Below, one piece after another: positions 26,835-37,558 of a stretch of 64,000 bases of DNA. The DNA comes from Mesorhizobium sp. Root554 (GTDB taxonomy: Bacteria; Pseudomonadota; Alphaproteobacteria; Rhizobiales; Rhizobiaceae): NCBI RefSeq assembly GCF_001427025.1, contig NZ_LMGA01000001.1:3513697-3577696 (forward strand), in the 5' to 3' direction. The position numbers and the translations under genes are program-made. The notes under the pieces are model-generated. The model saw nothing but the letters and a program-made list of their open reading frames with translations. It was not told the origin of the DNA and made no database searches. The stretch's first letter is position 1, and each line of letters opens with the position of its first letter.

Positions 26835-29054
26835 ATGGCTTACAACAACTTCACGGTCGAAACCGACGCCGACGGCATCGCTCTCGTCACTTGGGACATG
26901 CCGGACAAGTCGATGAACGTCTTCACCGAAGAGGTGATGATCGAGCTGAACAACATCGTCGATCAGGTGGTGGTGGATGCTTCCATCAAGGGCGTGGTGA
27001 TCACCTCCGGCAAGGACACCTTCTCGGGCGGCGCAGACATCACCATGCTGCAGAAGATGCTCAACACCTTCGCGCGCGAAAAGACGAAGGATGAGCAGAA
27101 GGCGGCGCAGAAGCTGTTCGAGGCTGCCGGCTACATGAGCGGCCTGTTTCGCAAGATAGAGACCTGCGGCAAGCCGTGGGTGTCGGCCATCAATGGCACC
27201 TGCATGGGGGGTGCGTTCGAGATGTCGCTTGCCTGTCACGGCCGGGTGGCGACTGATTCCGACAAGGTGAAGATGGCGCTTCCCGAAGTGAAGATCGGCA
27301 TCTTTCCGGGTGCCGGTGGCACGCAGCGCGTGCCGAGGCTGACCGACCAGCAGCAGGCGCTGCAGATGATGACTACCGGCCAGATGCTGACGCCGCAGAA
27401 GGCGAAGGCGATGGGCCTTGTCGCCGAGATCGCCGAGCCGAAGAAGCTGATCGAGACGGCCAAGGCGCTGATCAAGAATGGTCTCAGCCCGGTCGCGCCA
27501 TGGGACCAGAAGGGCTTCAGGCTGCCGGGCGGACCGATCTATTCGGCTGCCGGCGCGAACCTCTGGCCGCCGGCCATCGCCATCCTGCGCCGTGAGACCT
27601 TCGGCAATTATCCGGCCGCCGCGGCGATCCTGAAATGCGTTTATGAGGGCCTGCTGGTGCCGTTCGACACGGCGTTGCGGATCGAGCAGCGCTATTTCAC
27701 CGAGATCATGCAGACAAAGGAAGCGGCGGCGATGATCCGCTCGCTGTTCATTTCCCTGCAGGAACTGAACAAGGGCGCCCGCCGCCCCGAAGGCGTGCCG
27801 GCAACGAAGTTCAGGAAGATCGGCGTGTTGGGCGCCGGCTTCATGGGCGCCGGCATCGCCTATGTCACCGCCAGGGCCGGCATCCCGGTCGTCCTGCTCG
27901 ACCGCGACCTGGCGTCCGCCGAAAAGGGCAAGGCGCATTCCGAAGGTCTGATCGCCGATCAGGTCAAGAAGGGCCGCGCCAAGCCGGAGGACAAGGACAG
28001 GCTTCTCTCCCTCATCACGCCGACCGCCGACTATGCCGACCTGACCGGCTGCGATCTGGTCATCGAGGCGGTGTTCGAGGATTCCGAGATCAAGAAGAAG
28101 GCGACCGAGCAGGCCGAAGCCGTGCTGAAATCCTCGGCGGTGTTCGCTTCGAACACCTCGACTATTCCTATCACCGGCCTGGCGAAGAATTCGGCGCGGC
28201 CGAAGAACTTCATCGGCATCCATTTCTTCTCGCCGGTCGACAAGATGATGCTGGTCGAGATCATCCTCGGCAAGAAGACCGGTGACAAGGCGCTGGCTGT
28301 CGCCATTGACTATGTCCGCGCCATCAAGAAGACGCCGATCGTCGTCAACGACACGCGCGGCTTCTATGTCAACCGCTGCGTGCTGCGCTACATGTCGGAA
28401 TCCTACAAGATGCTGATCGAAGGCGTGCCGGCGACGATGATCGAGAACGCCGCCAAGGCTGCGGGAATGCCGGTCGGACCGCTGGCGCTAACCGACGAAA
28501 CCGCCATCGATCTGGCCCAGAAGATCATGAAGCAGACCATCCGCGACCTTGGCGAGAAGGCTGTCGATCCGAAGCAGATGGCGCTGATCAACACGCTGGT
28601 CGATACCCATGGCCGCAACGGCCGCAAGAACGCCAAGGGCTTCTATGATTATCCGCCAAAGCCCGCCAAGAAGAAGCTGTGGCCGGGCCTGAAGGACCTC
28701 TATCCGCAGAAGAAGGCGGAAGATATCGACTACGAGGAACTGCAGCAGCGCCTTCTGGTCGTCATCGCCCTTGAGGCGGCGCGCGTCATGGAAGAAGGCA
28801 TCGTAACCGATCCGCGCGAAGCCGATGTCGGTTCGATCTTGGCTTTCGGCTTCGCACCCTATACGGGCGGCGCGCTGTCTTACATCGATGGCATCGGCGT
28901 CAAGGAATTCGTCCGTATCGCCAAGGGCCTGCAGAAGAAATACGGGGCCGAGTTCAAGGCGCCGAAGCTTCTGCTCGACATGGCCGAAAAGGGCGAGACC
29001 TTCTACGAACGCTTCAACCCCTATGCCAAGGCGGACGTGAAGAAGGCGGCGTAG
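26835..29054 (+). CDS. fadB: 3-hydroxyacyl-CoA dehydrogenase/enoyl-CoA hydratase (FadB/FadJ)
   Basis: This 739-residue bifunctional protein runs the two middle steps of beta-oxidation. Residues 1 to about 300 are the enoyl-CoA hydratase with [18 protein letters not shown] and [16 protein letters not shown], which supply the oxyanion hole and catalytic Glu. The NAD-binding [13 protein letters not shown] begins near residue 330, and [18 protein letters not shown] carries the catalytic His of the dehydrogenase. Length and order match the FadJ/FadB family. It ends the oxidation operon before the hairpin at 29063. Confidence 0.93.
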   Translation: MAYNNFTVETDADGIALVTWDMPDKSMNVFTEEVMIELNNIVDQVVVDASIKGVVITSGKDTFSGGADITMLQKMLNTFAREKTKDEQKAAQKLFEAAGYMSGLFRKIETCGKPWVSAINGTCMGGAFEMSLACHGRVATDSDKVKMALPEVKIGIFPGAGGTQRVPRLTDQQQALQMMTTGQMLTPQKAKAMGLVAEIAEPKKLIETAKALIKNGLSPVAPWDQKGFRLPGGPIYSAAGANLWPPAIAILRRETFGNYPAAAAILKCVYEGLLVPFDTALRIEQRYFTEIMQTKEAAAMIRSLFISLQELNKGARRPEGVPATKFRKIGVLGAGFMGAGIAYVTARAGIPVVLLDRDLASAEKGKAHSEGLIADQVKKGRAKPEDKDRLLSLITPTADYADLTGCDLVIEAVFEDSEIKKKATEQAEAVLKSSAVFASNTSTIPITGLAKNSARPKNFIGIHFFSPVDKMMLVEIILGKKTGDKALAVAIDYVRAIKKTPIVVNDTRGFYVNRCVLRYMSESYKMLIEGVPATMIENAAKAAGMPVGPLALTDETAIDLAQKIMKQTIRDLGEKAVDPKQMALINTLVDTHGRNGRKNAKGFYDYPPKPAKKKLWPGLKDLYPQKKAEDIDYEELQQRLLVVIALEAARVMEEGIVTDPREADVGSILAFGFAPYTGGALSYIDGIGVKEFVRIAKGLQKKYGAEFKAPKLLLDMAEKGETFYERFNPYAKADVKKAA

Positions 29055-29062
29055 ATCAGCTT

Positions 29063-29087
29063 TTCTCTCCCGGTTAACGGGAGAGAA
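29063..29087. terminator. strong inverted repeat after fadB, terminator or intergenic repeat
   Basis: TTCTCTCCCG (29063-29072), GTTAA, CGGGAGAGAA (29078-29087) is a perfect 10-bp stem nine bases after the fadB stop. There is no long T-run, so it may instead be a copy of a GAGA-type intergenic repeat. A second hairpin, CCTTCTCC/GGAGAAGG, follows at 29138-29159, just before the thioesterase gene. Both contain GGGAGA and may belong to one repeat family. Confidence 0.5.
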
Positions 29088-29174
29088 TGTTGACAGGCAG
29101 ACAAGGGATACCACCCATCGTCCGATCCTTCGGATCACCTTCTCCATCCCGGGAGAAGGAAACAGGAGCATTGT

Positions 29175-29720
29175 ATGTACGTTTGGGCGCGTCTGGCTCG
29201 GGTAGCGGCGACGTCGAAGGGGCGCGGCGAATACCGCTTCGGCGATGAGAGCCGGCTTTCTTTCCGCTGCCTGCCAATCGACATCGACTTCAATATGCAT
29301 CTTAACAATGCGCGCTACATGATGCTGGCAGATCTCGGCCGCATGGATATTTTCTTTCGCGCCGGGGTCGTGCGCGCCGCACGTGAACATGGCTGGTCGC
29401 CCATGCTGGGCGGCGTCCAGGCGACCTTCGTGCGTGAGATCAAGCTATGGCGGCGCTTCGACATCGTGTCTTCTCTGGAAACCTGGGAAGGCACGCAGAT
29501 CGTCGGCCGCCACCGCTTTGTCCTCGACACTGGCGAAACCGCGGCGATGGTCATGACCACGGCCGGCGTTTATCAGCGAAAAGCTCGCCGCTTTCTGGAA
29601 ATTGACGAGGTGGTGACGGCGCTCGGACAACAGGTCACGCCGCGTCCGCCAACCGAAGCGGAGCGCATCTTCATGGCTTCCCACAACGGGTTGCGGGCGC
29701 TGGCGAAGACTGCCGGCTGA
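29175..29720 (+). CDS. hotdog-fold acyl-CoA thioesterase
   Basis: This 181-residue protein has the 4HBT-like signature DIDFNMHLNNARYM, where the early Asp/Asn pair is typical of thioesterase catalysis, followed by a long helix (LADLGRMDIFF) and a five-strand sheet. It would hydrolyse acyl-CoA esters and fits behind the beta-oxidation operon, although the two hairpins separate it. A substrate cannot be named. The start ATG 29175 has AGGAG directly upstream. Confidence 0.8.
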   Translation: MYVWARLARVAATSKGRGEYRFGDESRLSFRCLPIDIDFNMHLNNARYMMLADLGRMDIFFRAGVVRAAREHGWSPMLGGVQATFVREIKLWRRFDIVSSLETWEGTQIVGRHRFVLDTGETAAMVMTTAGVYQRKARRFLEIDEVVTALGQQVTPRPPTEAERIFMASHNGLRALAKTAG

Positions 29721-29810
29721 TATTCCGCAGACGATGGCCTGCGTGGTGGACAAGCCCCGTTCTCCGCGCTAGAACCGAAAGGTATTTTTTCCTTTTCCAG
29801 GGATCGCGCG

Positions 29811-30464
29811 ATGCTTTCGCATGACCGCGTATGGGCCGCCATCGACGCCTTGGCCGAACGCTACTCGCTGTCGGCATCGGGGCTTGCCAAGCGCGCCGGG
29901 CTCGATTCGACCGCCTTCAACAAGTCGAAGCGCCTGTCTGCCGACGGCCGCCCACGCTGGCCGTCCACAGAGTCGCTGGCCAAGATCATGGAAGCGACGG
30001 GAGCCTCGCTGGAGGAGTTTTTGGCACTGGTGGAAAACCGCATCCAGGCCGGCAATTCGCCGAGGCAGGTCCCTCGAAAATCCGCCGTGCCGCTGGTGGG
30101 TTTCGCCCAGGCAGGGGCCGGTGGCTTCTTCGACGATGCCGGCTTTCCGGTCGGGCAGGGCTGGGACCTGGTGGAATTGCCGGCGGAATCGACTGAAACG
30201 TCCTATGCGTTGAAGGTCCAGGGCGACTCCATGCTTCCCCTTTATCGCCACGGCGACGTGCTGATCGTCGAGCCCGGCGCGACGGTGCGCAAGGGGGACC
30301 GCGTCGTCGTCAAGACCGGCGGCGGCGAGGTGATGGCCAAGGTTCTGGAGCGCCAGACCGCGCGGGCGATCTCGCTGGTGTCGCTGAACCCCGAGCATCC
30401 CAACAGGGATCTGCCGATGCGCGATGTCGAATGGGTTGCGCGGATCGTCTGGGCGAGTCAGTAA
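29811..30464 (+). CDS. HTH/S24-peptidase transcriptional regulator (LexA/C1-like)
   Basis: This 217-residue protein joins an N-terminal helix-turn-helix (SASGLAKRAGLDSTAFNKSK, residues 21-40) to a C-terminal S24 autoprotease domain. The Ser-Lys dyad is S140 in GDSMLPLY and K177 in EVMAKV; the likely cleavage site is Ala-Gly in AQAGAG near residue 101. Proteins of this kind cleave themselves when RecA is activated, or they act as stable repressors. The gene is six bases from the downstream nuclease-like gene and presumably in one operon with it. Its targets are unknown. Confidence 0.85.
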   Translation: MLSHDRVWAAIDALAERYSLSASGLAKRAGLDSTAFNKSKRLSADGRPRWPSTESLAKIMEATGASLEEFLALVENRIQAGNSPRQVPRKSAVPLVGFAQAGAGGFFDDAGFPVGQGWDLVELPAESTETSYALKVQGDSMLPLYRHGDVLIVEPGATVRKGDRVVVKTGGGEVMAKVLERQTARAISLVSLNPEHPNRDLPMRDVEWVARIVWASQ

Positions 30465-30470
30465 GACAGT

Positions 30471-31379
30471 ATGAAAGCAGCTCACGGTGCCGTGGCCGGC
30501 CTCATCCTGGTCGGCTTGAGTGTGGCCATTCTGGCCGGCAAGCAGGTTGTTGTCGCCGCCCAGGATGTTCCCGTCCTTATCGATGCACCCGAAGACCTTC
30601 CGGCGGATATCCCCATGGACGAAGCGGATGCGGCCGGTAGCAATTCGACAGCGGCCGTCGTTGCGTCGTCGCCGGTTCCGATGGCTGCTCCTCAACGTAC
30701 TTTGGATCCCGAATTGCCCGCCGAGACCGGCCATCGAGAGGGCGCGTTCGAGCGGATCGCGCCGCGTGCGCCGCTTAGCGAACTGGCCCTCGCCGCTCCG
30801 CCAAATCCGCCCAAGCAGACGAAACCGGAAGACTGGAAGGGCACCGCGCTGTTCCAGCCCGTCGCCAAGGCGGCCGGACTGATCGACGCCAAGGGCTATT
30901 CGGTTGCCGTCTCGGGTATCGACATGGTCGGCCTCGATGAAACCTGCACCGATGCCGGCAAGGAATGGGCCTGCGGCCAGCGGGCGCGCACGGCATTCCG
31001 TGGTTTCCTGCGCGGCCGTGCCGTTGTCTGCACGGTGCCGCCGGAAAATGGCCGCGATATCATCGCCGCCGAATGCCGCATCGGCAAACAGGATGTCGGC
31101 CAGTGGCTGGTCGAAAACGGTTGGGCGAGAGCCGCCGCAGGTGGCCCTTATATCGAAGCGGGAAAGAAGGCGGAGGCCGACCGGAAAGGCATTTTCGGGC
31201 CGCCGCCTGAGCGCATCAGGATGATGCTGTCGCCCGGCGCCAGCAGCCTTCCGGCGCCACCCTCTGTGTCAACGCAAGCCGCTTCGCCGGAAGAAGTCGT
31301 TCCGGCTCTGCCCGACATCGCTCCACCGTCCGAACTTTCGGCTACGCCGCAAGTTTTCCCGCCAGCGCCTCGGCGATAA
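30471..31379 (+). CDS. membrane-anchored SNase-like (thermonuclease) protein
   Basis: This 302-residue protein has an N-terminal hydrophobic anchor (residues 6-30), a long low-complexity Ala/Pro linker and a staphylococcal nuclease-like domain at about 140-235 ([28 protein letters not shown]). Four Cys in the domain suggest exported and disulfide-bonded folding. The tail after residue 245 is Pro/Ser rich. It overlaps the 3' end of the antisense lysS gene by 38 bases. Whether the nuclease residues are all present cannot be settled by eye. Confidence 0.75.
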   Translation: MKAAHGAVAGLILVGLSVAILAGKQVVVAAQDVPVLIDAPEDLPADIPMDEADAAGSNSTAAVVASSPVPMAAPQRTLDPELPAETGHREGAFERIAPRAPLSELALAAPPNPPKQTKPEDWKGTALFQPVAKAAGLIDAKGYSVAVSGIDMVGLDETCTDAGKEWACGQRARTAFRGFLRGRAVVCTVPPENGRDIIAAECRIGKQDVGQWLVENGWARAAAGGPYIEAGKKAEADRKGIFGPPPERIRMMLSPGASSLPAPPSVSTQAASPEEVVPALPDIAPPSELSATPQVFPPAPRR

Positions 31380-32991
31380 GCGCGCGCGTTTCTTCGATCC
31401 CGTAGAGTGCGGCGAAGGAACCGAAGCGCGGGCCGCGCTCCTGCCCGATCAGCACCTGGTAGATCATCTGGAAGAAGGCGACGGATACACCGGGACCGCC
31501 TTCCGGCGCCTGCTTGGAGTGGTCCTGGTAGCGCTCGATCTTACGCGCGACGTTGAGGGCGGCATTCTGGATCACCGCGCCATCCGTACCGGCTGGCAAG
31601 GCACCAAGGGCGTCGGATAGTTTCGCCAGTGCATCCCGTTCCACCTCGTCGGCCTCGCGGAAAGCCTTGGTCGGCTTCACGAAGTCGTCGAAATAGCGGA
31701 TGGCGAAGCTGGTCAGCCGGTCCAGTTCCGGATGCGAGGCGGGCGTCACCCCGGGCGCATGGCGCGAAATGAAGCCCCACAGCACGTCCTTGTTCTGCGC
31801 GTTGGAGGCGCTGACCAGGTTGAGCAGCAGCGCGAACGGCACCGGCAGGTCGATCGCCGGCGGATGGCCGTCATGCATGTGCCAGACAGGGTTGCCGAGA
31901 CGCTCCTTCCAGTCCTGCCGGGGATAGGCGGACAGGAACGAGTAATATTCATCGACCGCCTTCGGAATGACGTCGAAATAAAGCTTCTTCGCCTGCCGTG
32001 GCCGCTGGAACATGTAGAGGCCGAGGCTCTCGGTCGGCGCGTAGGCGAGCCACTCGTCAATGGTCAGCCCGTTGCCCTTCGACTTGGAAATCTTCTGGCC
32101 GTTCTCGTCGAGGAACAGTTCGTAGACGAAATGCTCCGGCGCGCGTCCGCCAAGGATCACGCAGATGCGGTCGTAGATCGTCTGGTTGGTCTGGTGATCC
32201 TTGCCGAACATCTCGAAGTCGACGCCGAGCGCTGCCCAGCGCATGCCGAAATCTGGCTTCCACTGCAGCTTCACCTTGCCGCCGGTCACCGGCAGCGTGG
32301 TCTCGGTGCCATCGTCGTCGAACGTAATCGTACCGGCCTTGGCATCGACATGCTTCATCGGCACGTAAAGCACCCGTCCGCTCTTTGGCGAGATCGGCAG
32401 GAAGGGGCTGTAGGTCGCCTGGCGTTCCTCACCCAGTGTCGGCAGCATCACCTTCATGATGTCGTCGTACTTTTCCGCCGCGCGCAGGAGCACCGCGTCG
32501 AAACGGCCGGCCTTGTAATATTCGGTCGCGCTGGCGAATTCGTAGTCGAAGCCGAACGTATCGAGGAAGCGGCGCAGCATCGCGTTGTTGTGATGCCCGA
32601 AGCTCTCGTAGTTCCCGCCAAACGGGTTCGGCACGGCCGTGAGCGGCATGTGCAGATAAGGTTCAAGCGCGGCGCGGTCCGGCACGTTGTCCGGGATTTT
32701 GCGCATCCCGTCCATGTCGTCGGAGAAGCAGAGAAGCTTGGTCTTGACCTTGTCCTGCGTCAGCACGCGGAAGGCGTGCCGCACCATGGTGGTGCGCGCC
32801 ACTTCGCCGAACGTGCCGATATGCGGCAGGCCGGACGGGCCGTAGCCGGTCTCGAACAACACGGTCTCCGGGAAGTTTCCGTCCTTGTAGCGGGCGATGA
32901 TTTTCTTGGCTTCCTCGAACGGCCACGCCTTGCTTTCGCCAGCGGCGGCCAGGAGTTGAGGATTGAGGTCGATGCTGTTTGACCCTGCCAT
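31342..32991 (-). CDS. lysS: lysyl-tRNA synthetase, class I
   Basis: This 549-residue enzyme charges tRNA-Lys. It is the class I form common in archaea and in alphaproteobacteria, shown by the signature HIGT (residues 57-60, in [13 protein letters not shown]) and KISKS near residue 300, and by the [15 protein letters not shown] segment. It has no class II motifs. The start at ATG 32991 follows the family; a longer frame begins at 33036. Its 3' end overlaps the SNase-like gene on the other strand. Confidence 0.95.
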   Translation of the reverse strand: MAGSNSIDLNPQLLAAAGESKAWPFEEAKKIIARYKDGNFPETVLFETGYGPSGLPHIGTFGEVARTTMVRHAFRVLTQDKVKTKLLCFSDDMDGMRKIPDNVPDRAALEPYLHMPLTAVPNPFGGNYESFGHHNNAMLRRFLDTFGFDYEFASATEYYKAGRFDAVLLRAAEKYDDIMKVMLPTLGEERQATYSPFLPISPKSGRVLYVPMKHVDAKAGTITFDDDGTETTLPVTGGKVKLQWKPDFGMRWAALGVDFEMFGKDHQTNQTIYDRICVILGGRAPEHFVYELFLDENGQKISKSKGNGLTIDEWLAYAPTESLGLYMFQRPRQAKKLYFDVIPKAVDEYYSFLSAYPRQDWKERLGNPVWHMHDGHPPAIDLPVPFALLLNLVSASNAQNKDVLWGFISRHAPGVTPASHPELDRLTSFAIRYFDDFVKPTKAFREADEVERDALAKLSDALGALPAGTDGAVIQNAALNVARKIERYQDHSKQAPEGGPGVSVAFFQMIYQVLIGQERGPRFGSFAALYGIEETRALIAEALAGKLAA

Positions 32992-33136
32992 GTCGTTAGT
33001 CCCGTGATTTTCGCACGCCTCGTGCGGCTGGCGCATGGTCTAAGCATCGGGGCAGGAGGCGTCAACGATAGCGGACGTTTTTCCTTGCGGCTGCCGGTCC
33101 GCGTTCCTACGTGCTTGCCTAACACAGGAGACCTTC

Positions 33137-33550
33137 ATGCCCTCGCTTAGCGCCCTCGACGCCATGATCCATCTGATGGTGATTGCCTCCGCATCGGACA
33201 AGGATATGTCCGATGTCGAACTGGCGCGCATCGGCCACGTGATCGACACCTGGCCGGTCTTCGAGGACTTCAAGCACGACCGCCTCATCTCCGTCGCGCA
33301 GGATTGCCAGCAGGCACTGCATGGCGAGGAGGGGTTGGAAGGCGTATTGTCGCTGGCCGCCGCGGCCTTGCCGGAGCGGCTGCATGACACCGCCTATGCC
33401 GCCGCCTTCGAGGTCGCCGCCGTCGATCTCGAGATGCGGCTGGAGGAGGTGCGGGTGCTGCAGCTCATCCGGCGCGAACTGGATATCGATACGCTGACCG
33501 TGGCTGCCATCGCCCGCGGCGCCAAAGCCAGGCTGCGCACACTGACCTGA
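33137..33550 (+). CDS. TerB-like tellurite resistance family protein
   Basis: This 137-residue all-helical protein resembles the TerB fold, with an acidic pair motif in the first third (SASDKDMSDVELARI) and a matching one in the second half (DLEMRLEEVRVLQLI), as in the duplicated helical bundle of TerB, which binds metal. A role in tellurite resistance is only the family name. It stands alone, divergent from lysS. Confidence 0.72.
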   Translation: MPSLSALDAMIHLMVIASASDKDMSDVELARIGHVIDTWPVFEDFKHDRLISVAQDCQQALHGEEGLEGVLSLAAAALPERLHDTAYAAAFEVAAVDLEMRLEEVRVLQLIRRELDIDTLTVAAIARGAKARLRTLT

Positions 33551-33571
33551 TCGGATCCGCCATATGCTGGA

Positions 33572-34435
33572 TCAGTAGAAGCCGATCGGGAAATAGCGCA
33601 GGTAGAGCTCGGCGAAAGTGCCATCTACCGTGATTTCCTGCAGCGCATAGTTAAACGCGGCCAGCAGGACATCGTCCTGCTTTCTGGTGGCGATGGCCAT
33701 TCCGGCGCCGACATAGTCGGGCGCAAGATAAGGTCCGCCAGCAAAGCGGCAGCAATCGTCGGATTCGGGCGAAGCCAGCCAGAAGGAAAGGCGCAAACCA
33801 TCGCCGAAGGCGGCGTCGATATTGCCGGCCTTCAGTCCGTCATACAGTTTCTCCGGCGACGGATACGGGATAACTTTCACCGCATCGAAATAGTCCCTCA
33901 ACATGCGTTCGTGCGCCGATGCGCCTAGGACGCCGACCCGCTTGCCCTGGAGCTTTTCCCAGATGGGCTCGGCGACGGCAGTCGCTTTCGGCATGATGAA
34001 TCGGGCGGGAAATTGCAGGTAGGGGCGGGTAAAGGCATAGTCTTCGCGGGAAGCGGCCGTGACTGCCGTGCCGGCGACGATGGCCTCGCCTTCGCCGGCC
34101 CGCAGCGCTCCATCCAGTTCCTTCCACGGCAAAGCCTGGATCTGGCATTTTTCGGCAACGTCGAGTTCCGCGCAAATGGCGCGCGCCAGATCGATATGAA
34201 ACCCCGACAGCCGACCCTGATCGTCAAAGAAATTGAAGGGCGGGAAATCCGTGGTGGTGAGGAAGCGAAGCCGGGGAAGGGCAGACAGATCTGGCTTGGG
34301 CAACCGTTCCTTGGTGTCCCACAGGACGGGGATCTGCGGCCCTGCCGCAATGGTCTGCGCGCAGGCCAGGGAAGGCGCTGCAAGCGCCAAAAACGCAGTC
34401 AGGATCAAGACTCGACCACGCAAGATGAACTCCAT
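33572..34435 (-). CDS. periplasmic solute-binding protein, family 3
   Basis: This 287-residue protein has a signal peptide (residues 1-27, cleaved near ACAQT) and a type II periplasmic binding fold: FPPFNFFDDQGRLSGFHIDLARAI, then a hinge and GNIDAAFGDGLRLSFWL in the second lobe. Substrates of the family are polar amino acids. There are no permease or ATPase genes beside it, so it may be an orphan receptor. ATG 34435 was chosen because the upstream 18 codons add a non-signal stretch. Confidence 0.82.
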   Translation of the reverse strand: MEFILRGRVLILTAFLALAAPSLACAQTIAAGPQIPVLWDTKERLPKPDLSALPRLRFLTTTDFPPFNFFDDQGRLSGFHIDLARAICAELDVAEKCQIQALPWKELDGALRAGEGEAIVAGTAVTAASREDYAFTRPYLQFPARFIMPKATAVAEPIWEKLQGKRVGVLGASAHERMLRDYFDAVKVIPYPSPEKLYDGLKAGNIDAAFGDGLRLSFWLASPESDDCCRFAGGPYLAPDYVGAGMAIATRKQDDVLLAAFNYALQEITVDGTFAELYLRYFPIGFY

Positions 34436-34565
34436 TGCAAATGCCGCGCTTTTTGTACAAAAATGATACAAGTAAAATTTTAACAACAAAACTATCGAGG
34501 TCGTTGAAGCTTAAAGTGTGACCTTCTGCGTGACGGGCAAACGCCGAAGGGGGTCGGGGGGCAGT

Positions 34566-36578
34566 ATGGGGCTGTTCGAGTTTAGCCACCGCATAGGCGC
34601 GTCGCGTGTTGGGCGCAATGCAAGTCTGATCAGGCGCGCGACGAAGCCGAATTACGGTTTCCGCTTGGCGGAAACCTTTTTTCCCGAGATGATCGAATGG
34701 CGGGCGGTCCTGGATCGCCTCTCCGTGCCTTTGCGCACCCGGGTCGACATCGCCGCGCGGGCCCGCAGGGAGGGTCGCAGCTTCCAGACCGGATTGACGG
34801 CCTATGGCGTGATCGAGGCGACCGAACTCGTCGAGAGCATGGGGGATGAACTGGGCCTCGGTGTCGCTGCCGATATCGATCCGGCGCAGCTGATCGTGAG
34901 AGCCAAGGATTGCCTGGGTCTTTTGCGCCGGCCGAGTGCCGGGGTTCCGGTGCGGCTGATAGAGGAGCGGGAGGGACGGGTCGCCTTTTTGGTGCCCGCC
35001 CAGACCGTCAGTCCGGCGGCGCTGCGCGACCATATCGGCCGCTTGCCGGTGTTGGCCAGCCGCCTGAAGCTGACCGATGCCGGCAAGCTTCGTGCCGCAT
35101 TGCTGAAGCGGGCGCGACCTGCCCTGATGAAGATTGCGACATCGGGCCTCTCCGAACGCTTTCCCAAAATGTCGGCGAGCGTCGTGCTTGATGGCTGGCA
35201 GGGATATGTGATCGGCACACTTGCGACTTTGCTGCCTGTCGCATTGCTGCTCGCCTTCGGGCCGACCATCACCTTCCTGCACGGTCTGGCGACTTTCTTC
35301 TTTCTCGCCTGCGTCGTTCTTCGGCTCGCCGTCGTACTTGTGCCGCGGACGAAGACAGAGGCAGAACCACCGAAGGCGCCTTCAGCAGACGAAGCGCCGA
35401 TGTTTGCCGTGCTGGTCGCGCTCTACAAGGAAGCGGAAATCATCCCGAACCTGATTGCATCGCTCGACCGTCTTGTCTGGCCGCGCGACAGGCTGCAGAT
35501 CAAACTGGTCTGCGAGGTGGACGACAGGCAGACACTGGCCGCTATCCGCGCCAATCCGCTGCCACCGCATTTTGAAATCGTCGAAGTTCCGTCTGGAGGT
35601 CCGCGAACCAAGCCGAAGGCTCTGTCCTATGCCTTGCCGATGAGCGGTGGGGATTTCATCGTGCTCTACGACGCGGAAGACCAGCCCGATCCCATGCAAC
35701 TGGTCGAGGCCTGGCGTAAATTCGAGGCCGAGGGGCCGGATCTTGCCGTCGTGCAGGCGCCGCTCGAGATTTCCAACCGCGGCGAAAGCATCATCGCCCG
35801 CATGTTCGCTTTCGAATATGCCGGCCTGTTCCGTGGGCTGCTGCCATGGCTTGCTGGCGGGCGCATGGTCCTGCCGCTGGGTGGAACTTCCAATCATTTC
35901 AGGCGCCAGGCGCTGGAAGAGGTTGGAGCCTGGGACCCCTATAACGTCACTGAAGACGCGGACATAGCCATGCGCTTTGCGCGTTTCGGTTACCGCGCCG
36001 ACGTGATCAGACGACCGACCTATGAAGCCGCCCCGACCCGCTTCGCGGTGTGGCTGCCGCAACGCACCCGCTGGTTCAAGGGTTGGTTGCAGACATGGCT
36101 GGTCCATATGCGCGACCCGATGCAGTTGATGCGGCAACTTGGACCGGGTTCCTTCATGGTCGCCCAGATCCTGTTTGCCGGCATGCTTGCTTCGGTTCTC
36201 CTGCATCCGCTGCTTTTCGGCACGTTCCTTTACCTCGCGGTGGAGATCGGCATGGGCCACTATCCGGGACCGTTCAAGATGGCCCTGCTTGCCGTCGACG
36301 TCGTCAACATCGCCTGCGGCTACCTGTCTTTTCTGCTGCTCGGCTGGCGCTCGCTTCGCAAGGGCGAGAGACATGATTTATGGAAGGTCTTTCTGTTCAC
36401 GCCCGTCTATTGGCTGATGATGTCGGCAGCCGGCTGGCGCGCGGTCTGGCAATTGTGGCGAAAGCCGCATCACTGGGAAAAGACGCCGCACGACAACAAG
36501 GGTCGCGTGCCAGAACCGAACCGACCACAGGTGCCGACCCAGACCGCCTCTCCGGTCGCCGGTGCTTTCCGGTCCTAG
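34566..36578 (+). CDS. family 2 glycosyltransferase with N-terminal GspE-like domain (XagB/NfrB-like)
   Basis: This 670-residue protein has an N-terminal region resembling the type II secretion ATPase N-domain, two transmembrane helices near 200-250, a GT2 domain and C-terminal helices. The GT2 motifs are [24 protein letters not shown] (metal Asp pair), [10 protein letters not shown] and the processivity-type QRTRWFKGW. This build is seen in exopolysaccharide synthases. An earlier in-frame ATG at 34518 exists; 34566 is preceded by a G-rich site. Its stop overlaps ppk2 by four bases on the other strand. Confidence 0.82.
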   Translation: MGLFEFSHRIGASRVGRNASLIRRATKPNYGFRLAETFFPEMIEWRAVLDRLSVPLRTRVDIAARARREGRSFQTGLTAYGVIEATELVESMGDELGLGVAADIDPAQLIVRAKDCLGLLRRPSAGVPVRLIEEREGRVAFLVPAQTVSPAALRDHIGRLPVLASRLKLTDAGKLRAALLKRARPALMKIATSGLSERFPKMSASVVLDGWQGYVIGTLATLLPVALLLAFGPTITFLHGLATFFFLACVVLRLAVVLVPRTKTEAEPPKAPSADEAPMFAVLVALYKEAEIIPNLIASLDRLVWPRDRLQIKLVCEVDDRQTLAAIRANPLPPHFEIVEVPSGGPRTKPKALSYALPMSGGDFIVLYDAEDQPDPMQLVEAWRKFEAEGPDLAVVQAPLEISNRGESIIARMFAFEYAGLFRGLLPWLAGGRMVLPLGGTSNHFRRQALEEVGAWDPYNVTEDADIAMRFARFGYRADVIRRPTYEAAPTRFAVWLPQRTRWFKGWLQTWLVHMRDPMQLMRQLGPGSFMVAQILFAGMLASVLLHPLLFGTFLYLAVEIGMGHYPGPFKMALLAVDVVNIACGYLSFLLLGWRSLRKGERHDLWKVFLFTPVYWLMMSAAGWRAVWQLWRKPHHWEKTPHDNKGRVPEPNRPQVPTQTASPVAGAFRS

Positions 36579-37483
36579 TCTTTCAGGAAGACAGGGCCCT
36601 CGCCGATGATCTTCTTGTCCTCCTTGCCGATCACGTCGAGATCGCGCCCGTCATAGGGCAGTGACAAAAGCAGCCTTCGAATGACGGCGATGCGCGCCCG
36701 CCGCTTGTCGTTGGCGCGCACGATTGTCCATGGCGATTCCTTGCTGTGGGTCCTGCGCACCATTTCGTTGCGCGCCTTCGTGTAGTCGTCCCACTTCTCG
36801 ATCCCCGCAATGTCGATGGGTGAGAACTTCCAGCTCTTCAGCTTGCTGTGACGCCGATCGTGGAACCGCTCCAACTGGGTTTCCTGGCCGATATCGAGCC
36901 AGAACTTGAAGAAATGGATGCCGTCATTGACGATCATCCGCTCGAAATGCGGCGTCTCGTCCAGGAATTTCTGGTGCTGCTCGGGCGTGCAGAAGCCCAT
37001 GACCGGCTCCACGCCGGCCCGGTTGTACCAGGAGCGATCGAAGCTGACGAATTCGCCGGCAGTAGGGAAGCGTGACACATAGCGCTGGAAGTACCATTGC
37101 CCGAGTTCCGTTTCAGTCGGCTTTGCAAGCGCCACGTTGCGCGCCGTTCTGGGGTTCATGTACTCGTGGACCGCAAAGATCGTGCCGCCTTTGCCGGCAG
37201 CGTCACGGCCTTCGAAGAGGGCAAGCACGCGGGCGCCGGTCGCCTGCATCCAGGTCTGCGCCTTGACCAGTTCGATCTGCAGCGCCTCGAGTGTCTCCTC
37301 ATATTCCCCCCTTTTCAGTTTCTTGTCGTAGGGGTAGCCGCCAGCGGTCAGCTTGTTGTCTTCGATCCAGTCGGGCAATTCAGGGTCGTCCATGTCGAAT
37401 TCCCGCGTCTTGCCGTCGATCCTGATCTTGATCGGAGGCAAATCCGAGGATGGCGAATTTTCATTGGCCTTTTTCATGAACAC
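36575..37483 (-). CDS. ppk2: polyphosphate kinase 2
   Basis: This 302-residue kinase uses polyphosphate to phosphorylate nucleotides. It has Walker [14 protein letters not shown] (residues 90-102), a lid module with [11 protein letters not shown], Walker [19 protein letters not shown] and a C-terminal [16 protein letters not shown]. Length and motifs match the one-domain PPK2 class. The start is a GTG at 37483, with an in-frame ATG two codons later. It is divergent from phoR with 75 bases between, fitting a phosphate theme. Confidence 0.92.
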   Translation of the reverse strand: MFMKKANENSPSSDLPPIKIRIDGKTREFDMDDPELPDWIEDNKLTAGGYPYDKKLKRGEYEETLEALQIELVKAQTWMQATGARVLALFEGRDAAGKGGTIFAVHEYMNPRTARNVALAKPTETELGQWYFQRYVSRFPTAGEFVSFDRSWYNRAGVEPVMGFCTPEQHQKFLDETPHFERMIVNDGIHFFKFWLDIGQETQLERFHDRRHSKLKSWKFSPIDIAGIEKWDDYTKARNEMVRRTHSKESPWTIVRANDKRRARIAVIRRLLLSLPYDGRDLDVIGKEDKKIIGEGPVFLKD

Positions 37484-37558
37484 GTACCCTTTTCAGTGCG
37501 ATGGTTCATGCTATGGGGATGCTCGCTGGCGGTCCAGCGGGAAGTTCGTGGCGCCGGG

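Noticed and set aside
29063..29087. Insertion sequence end
   Set aside because: A single short perfect hairpin with no transposase or target duplication nearby; better read as terminator or intergenic repeat.
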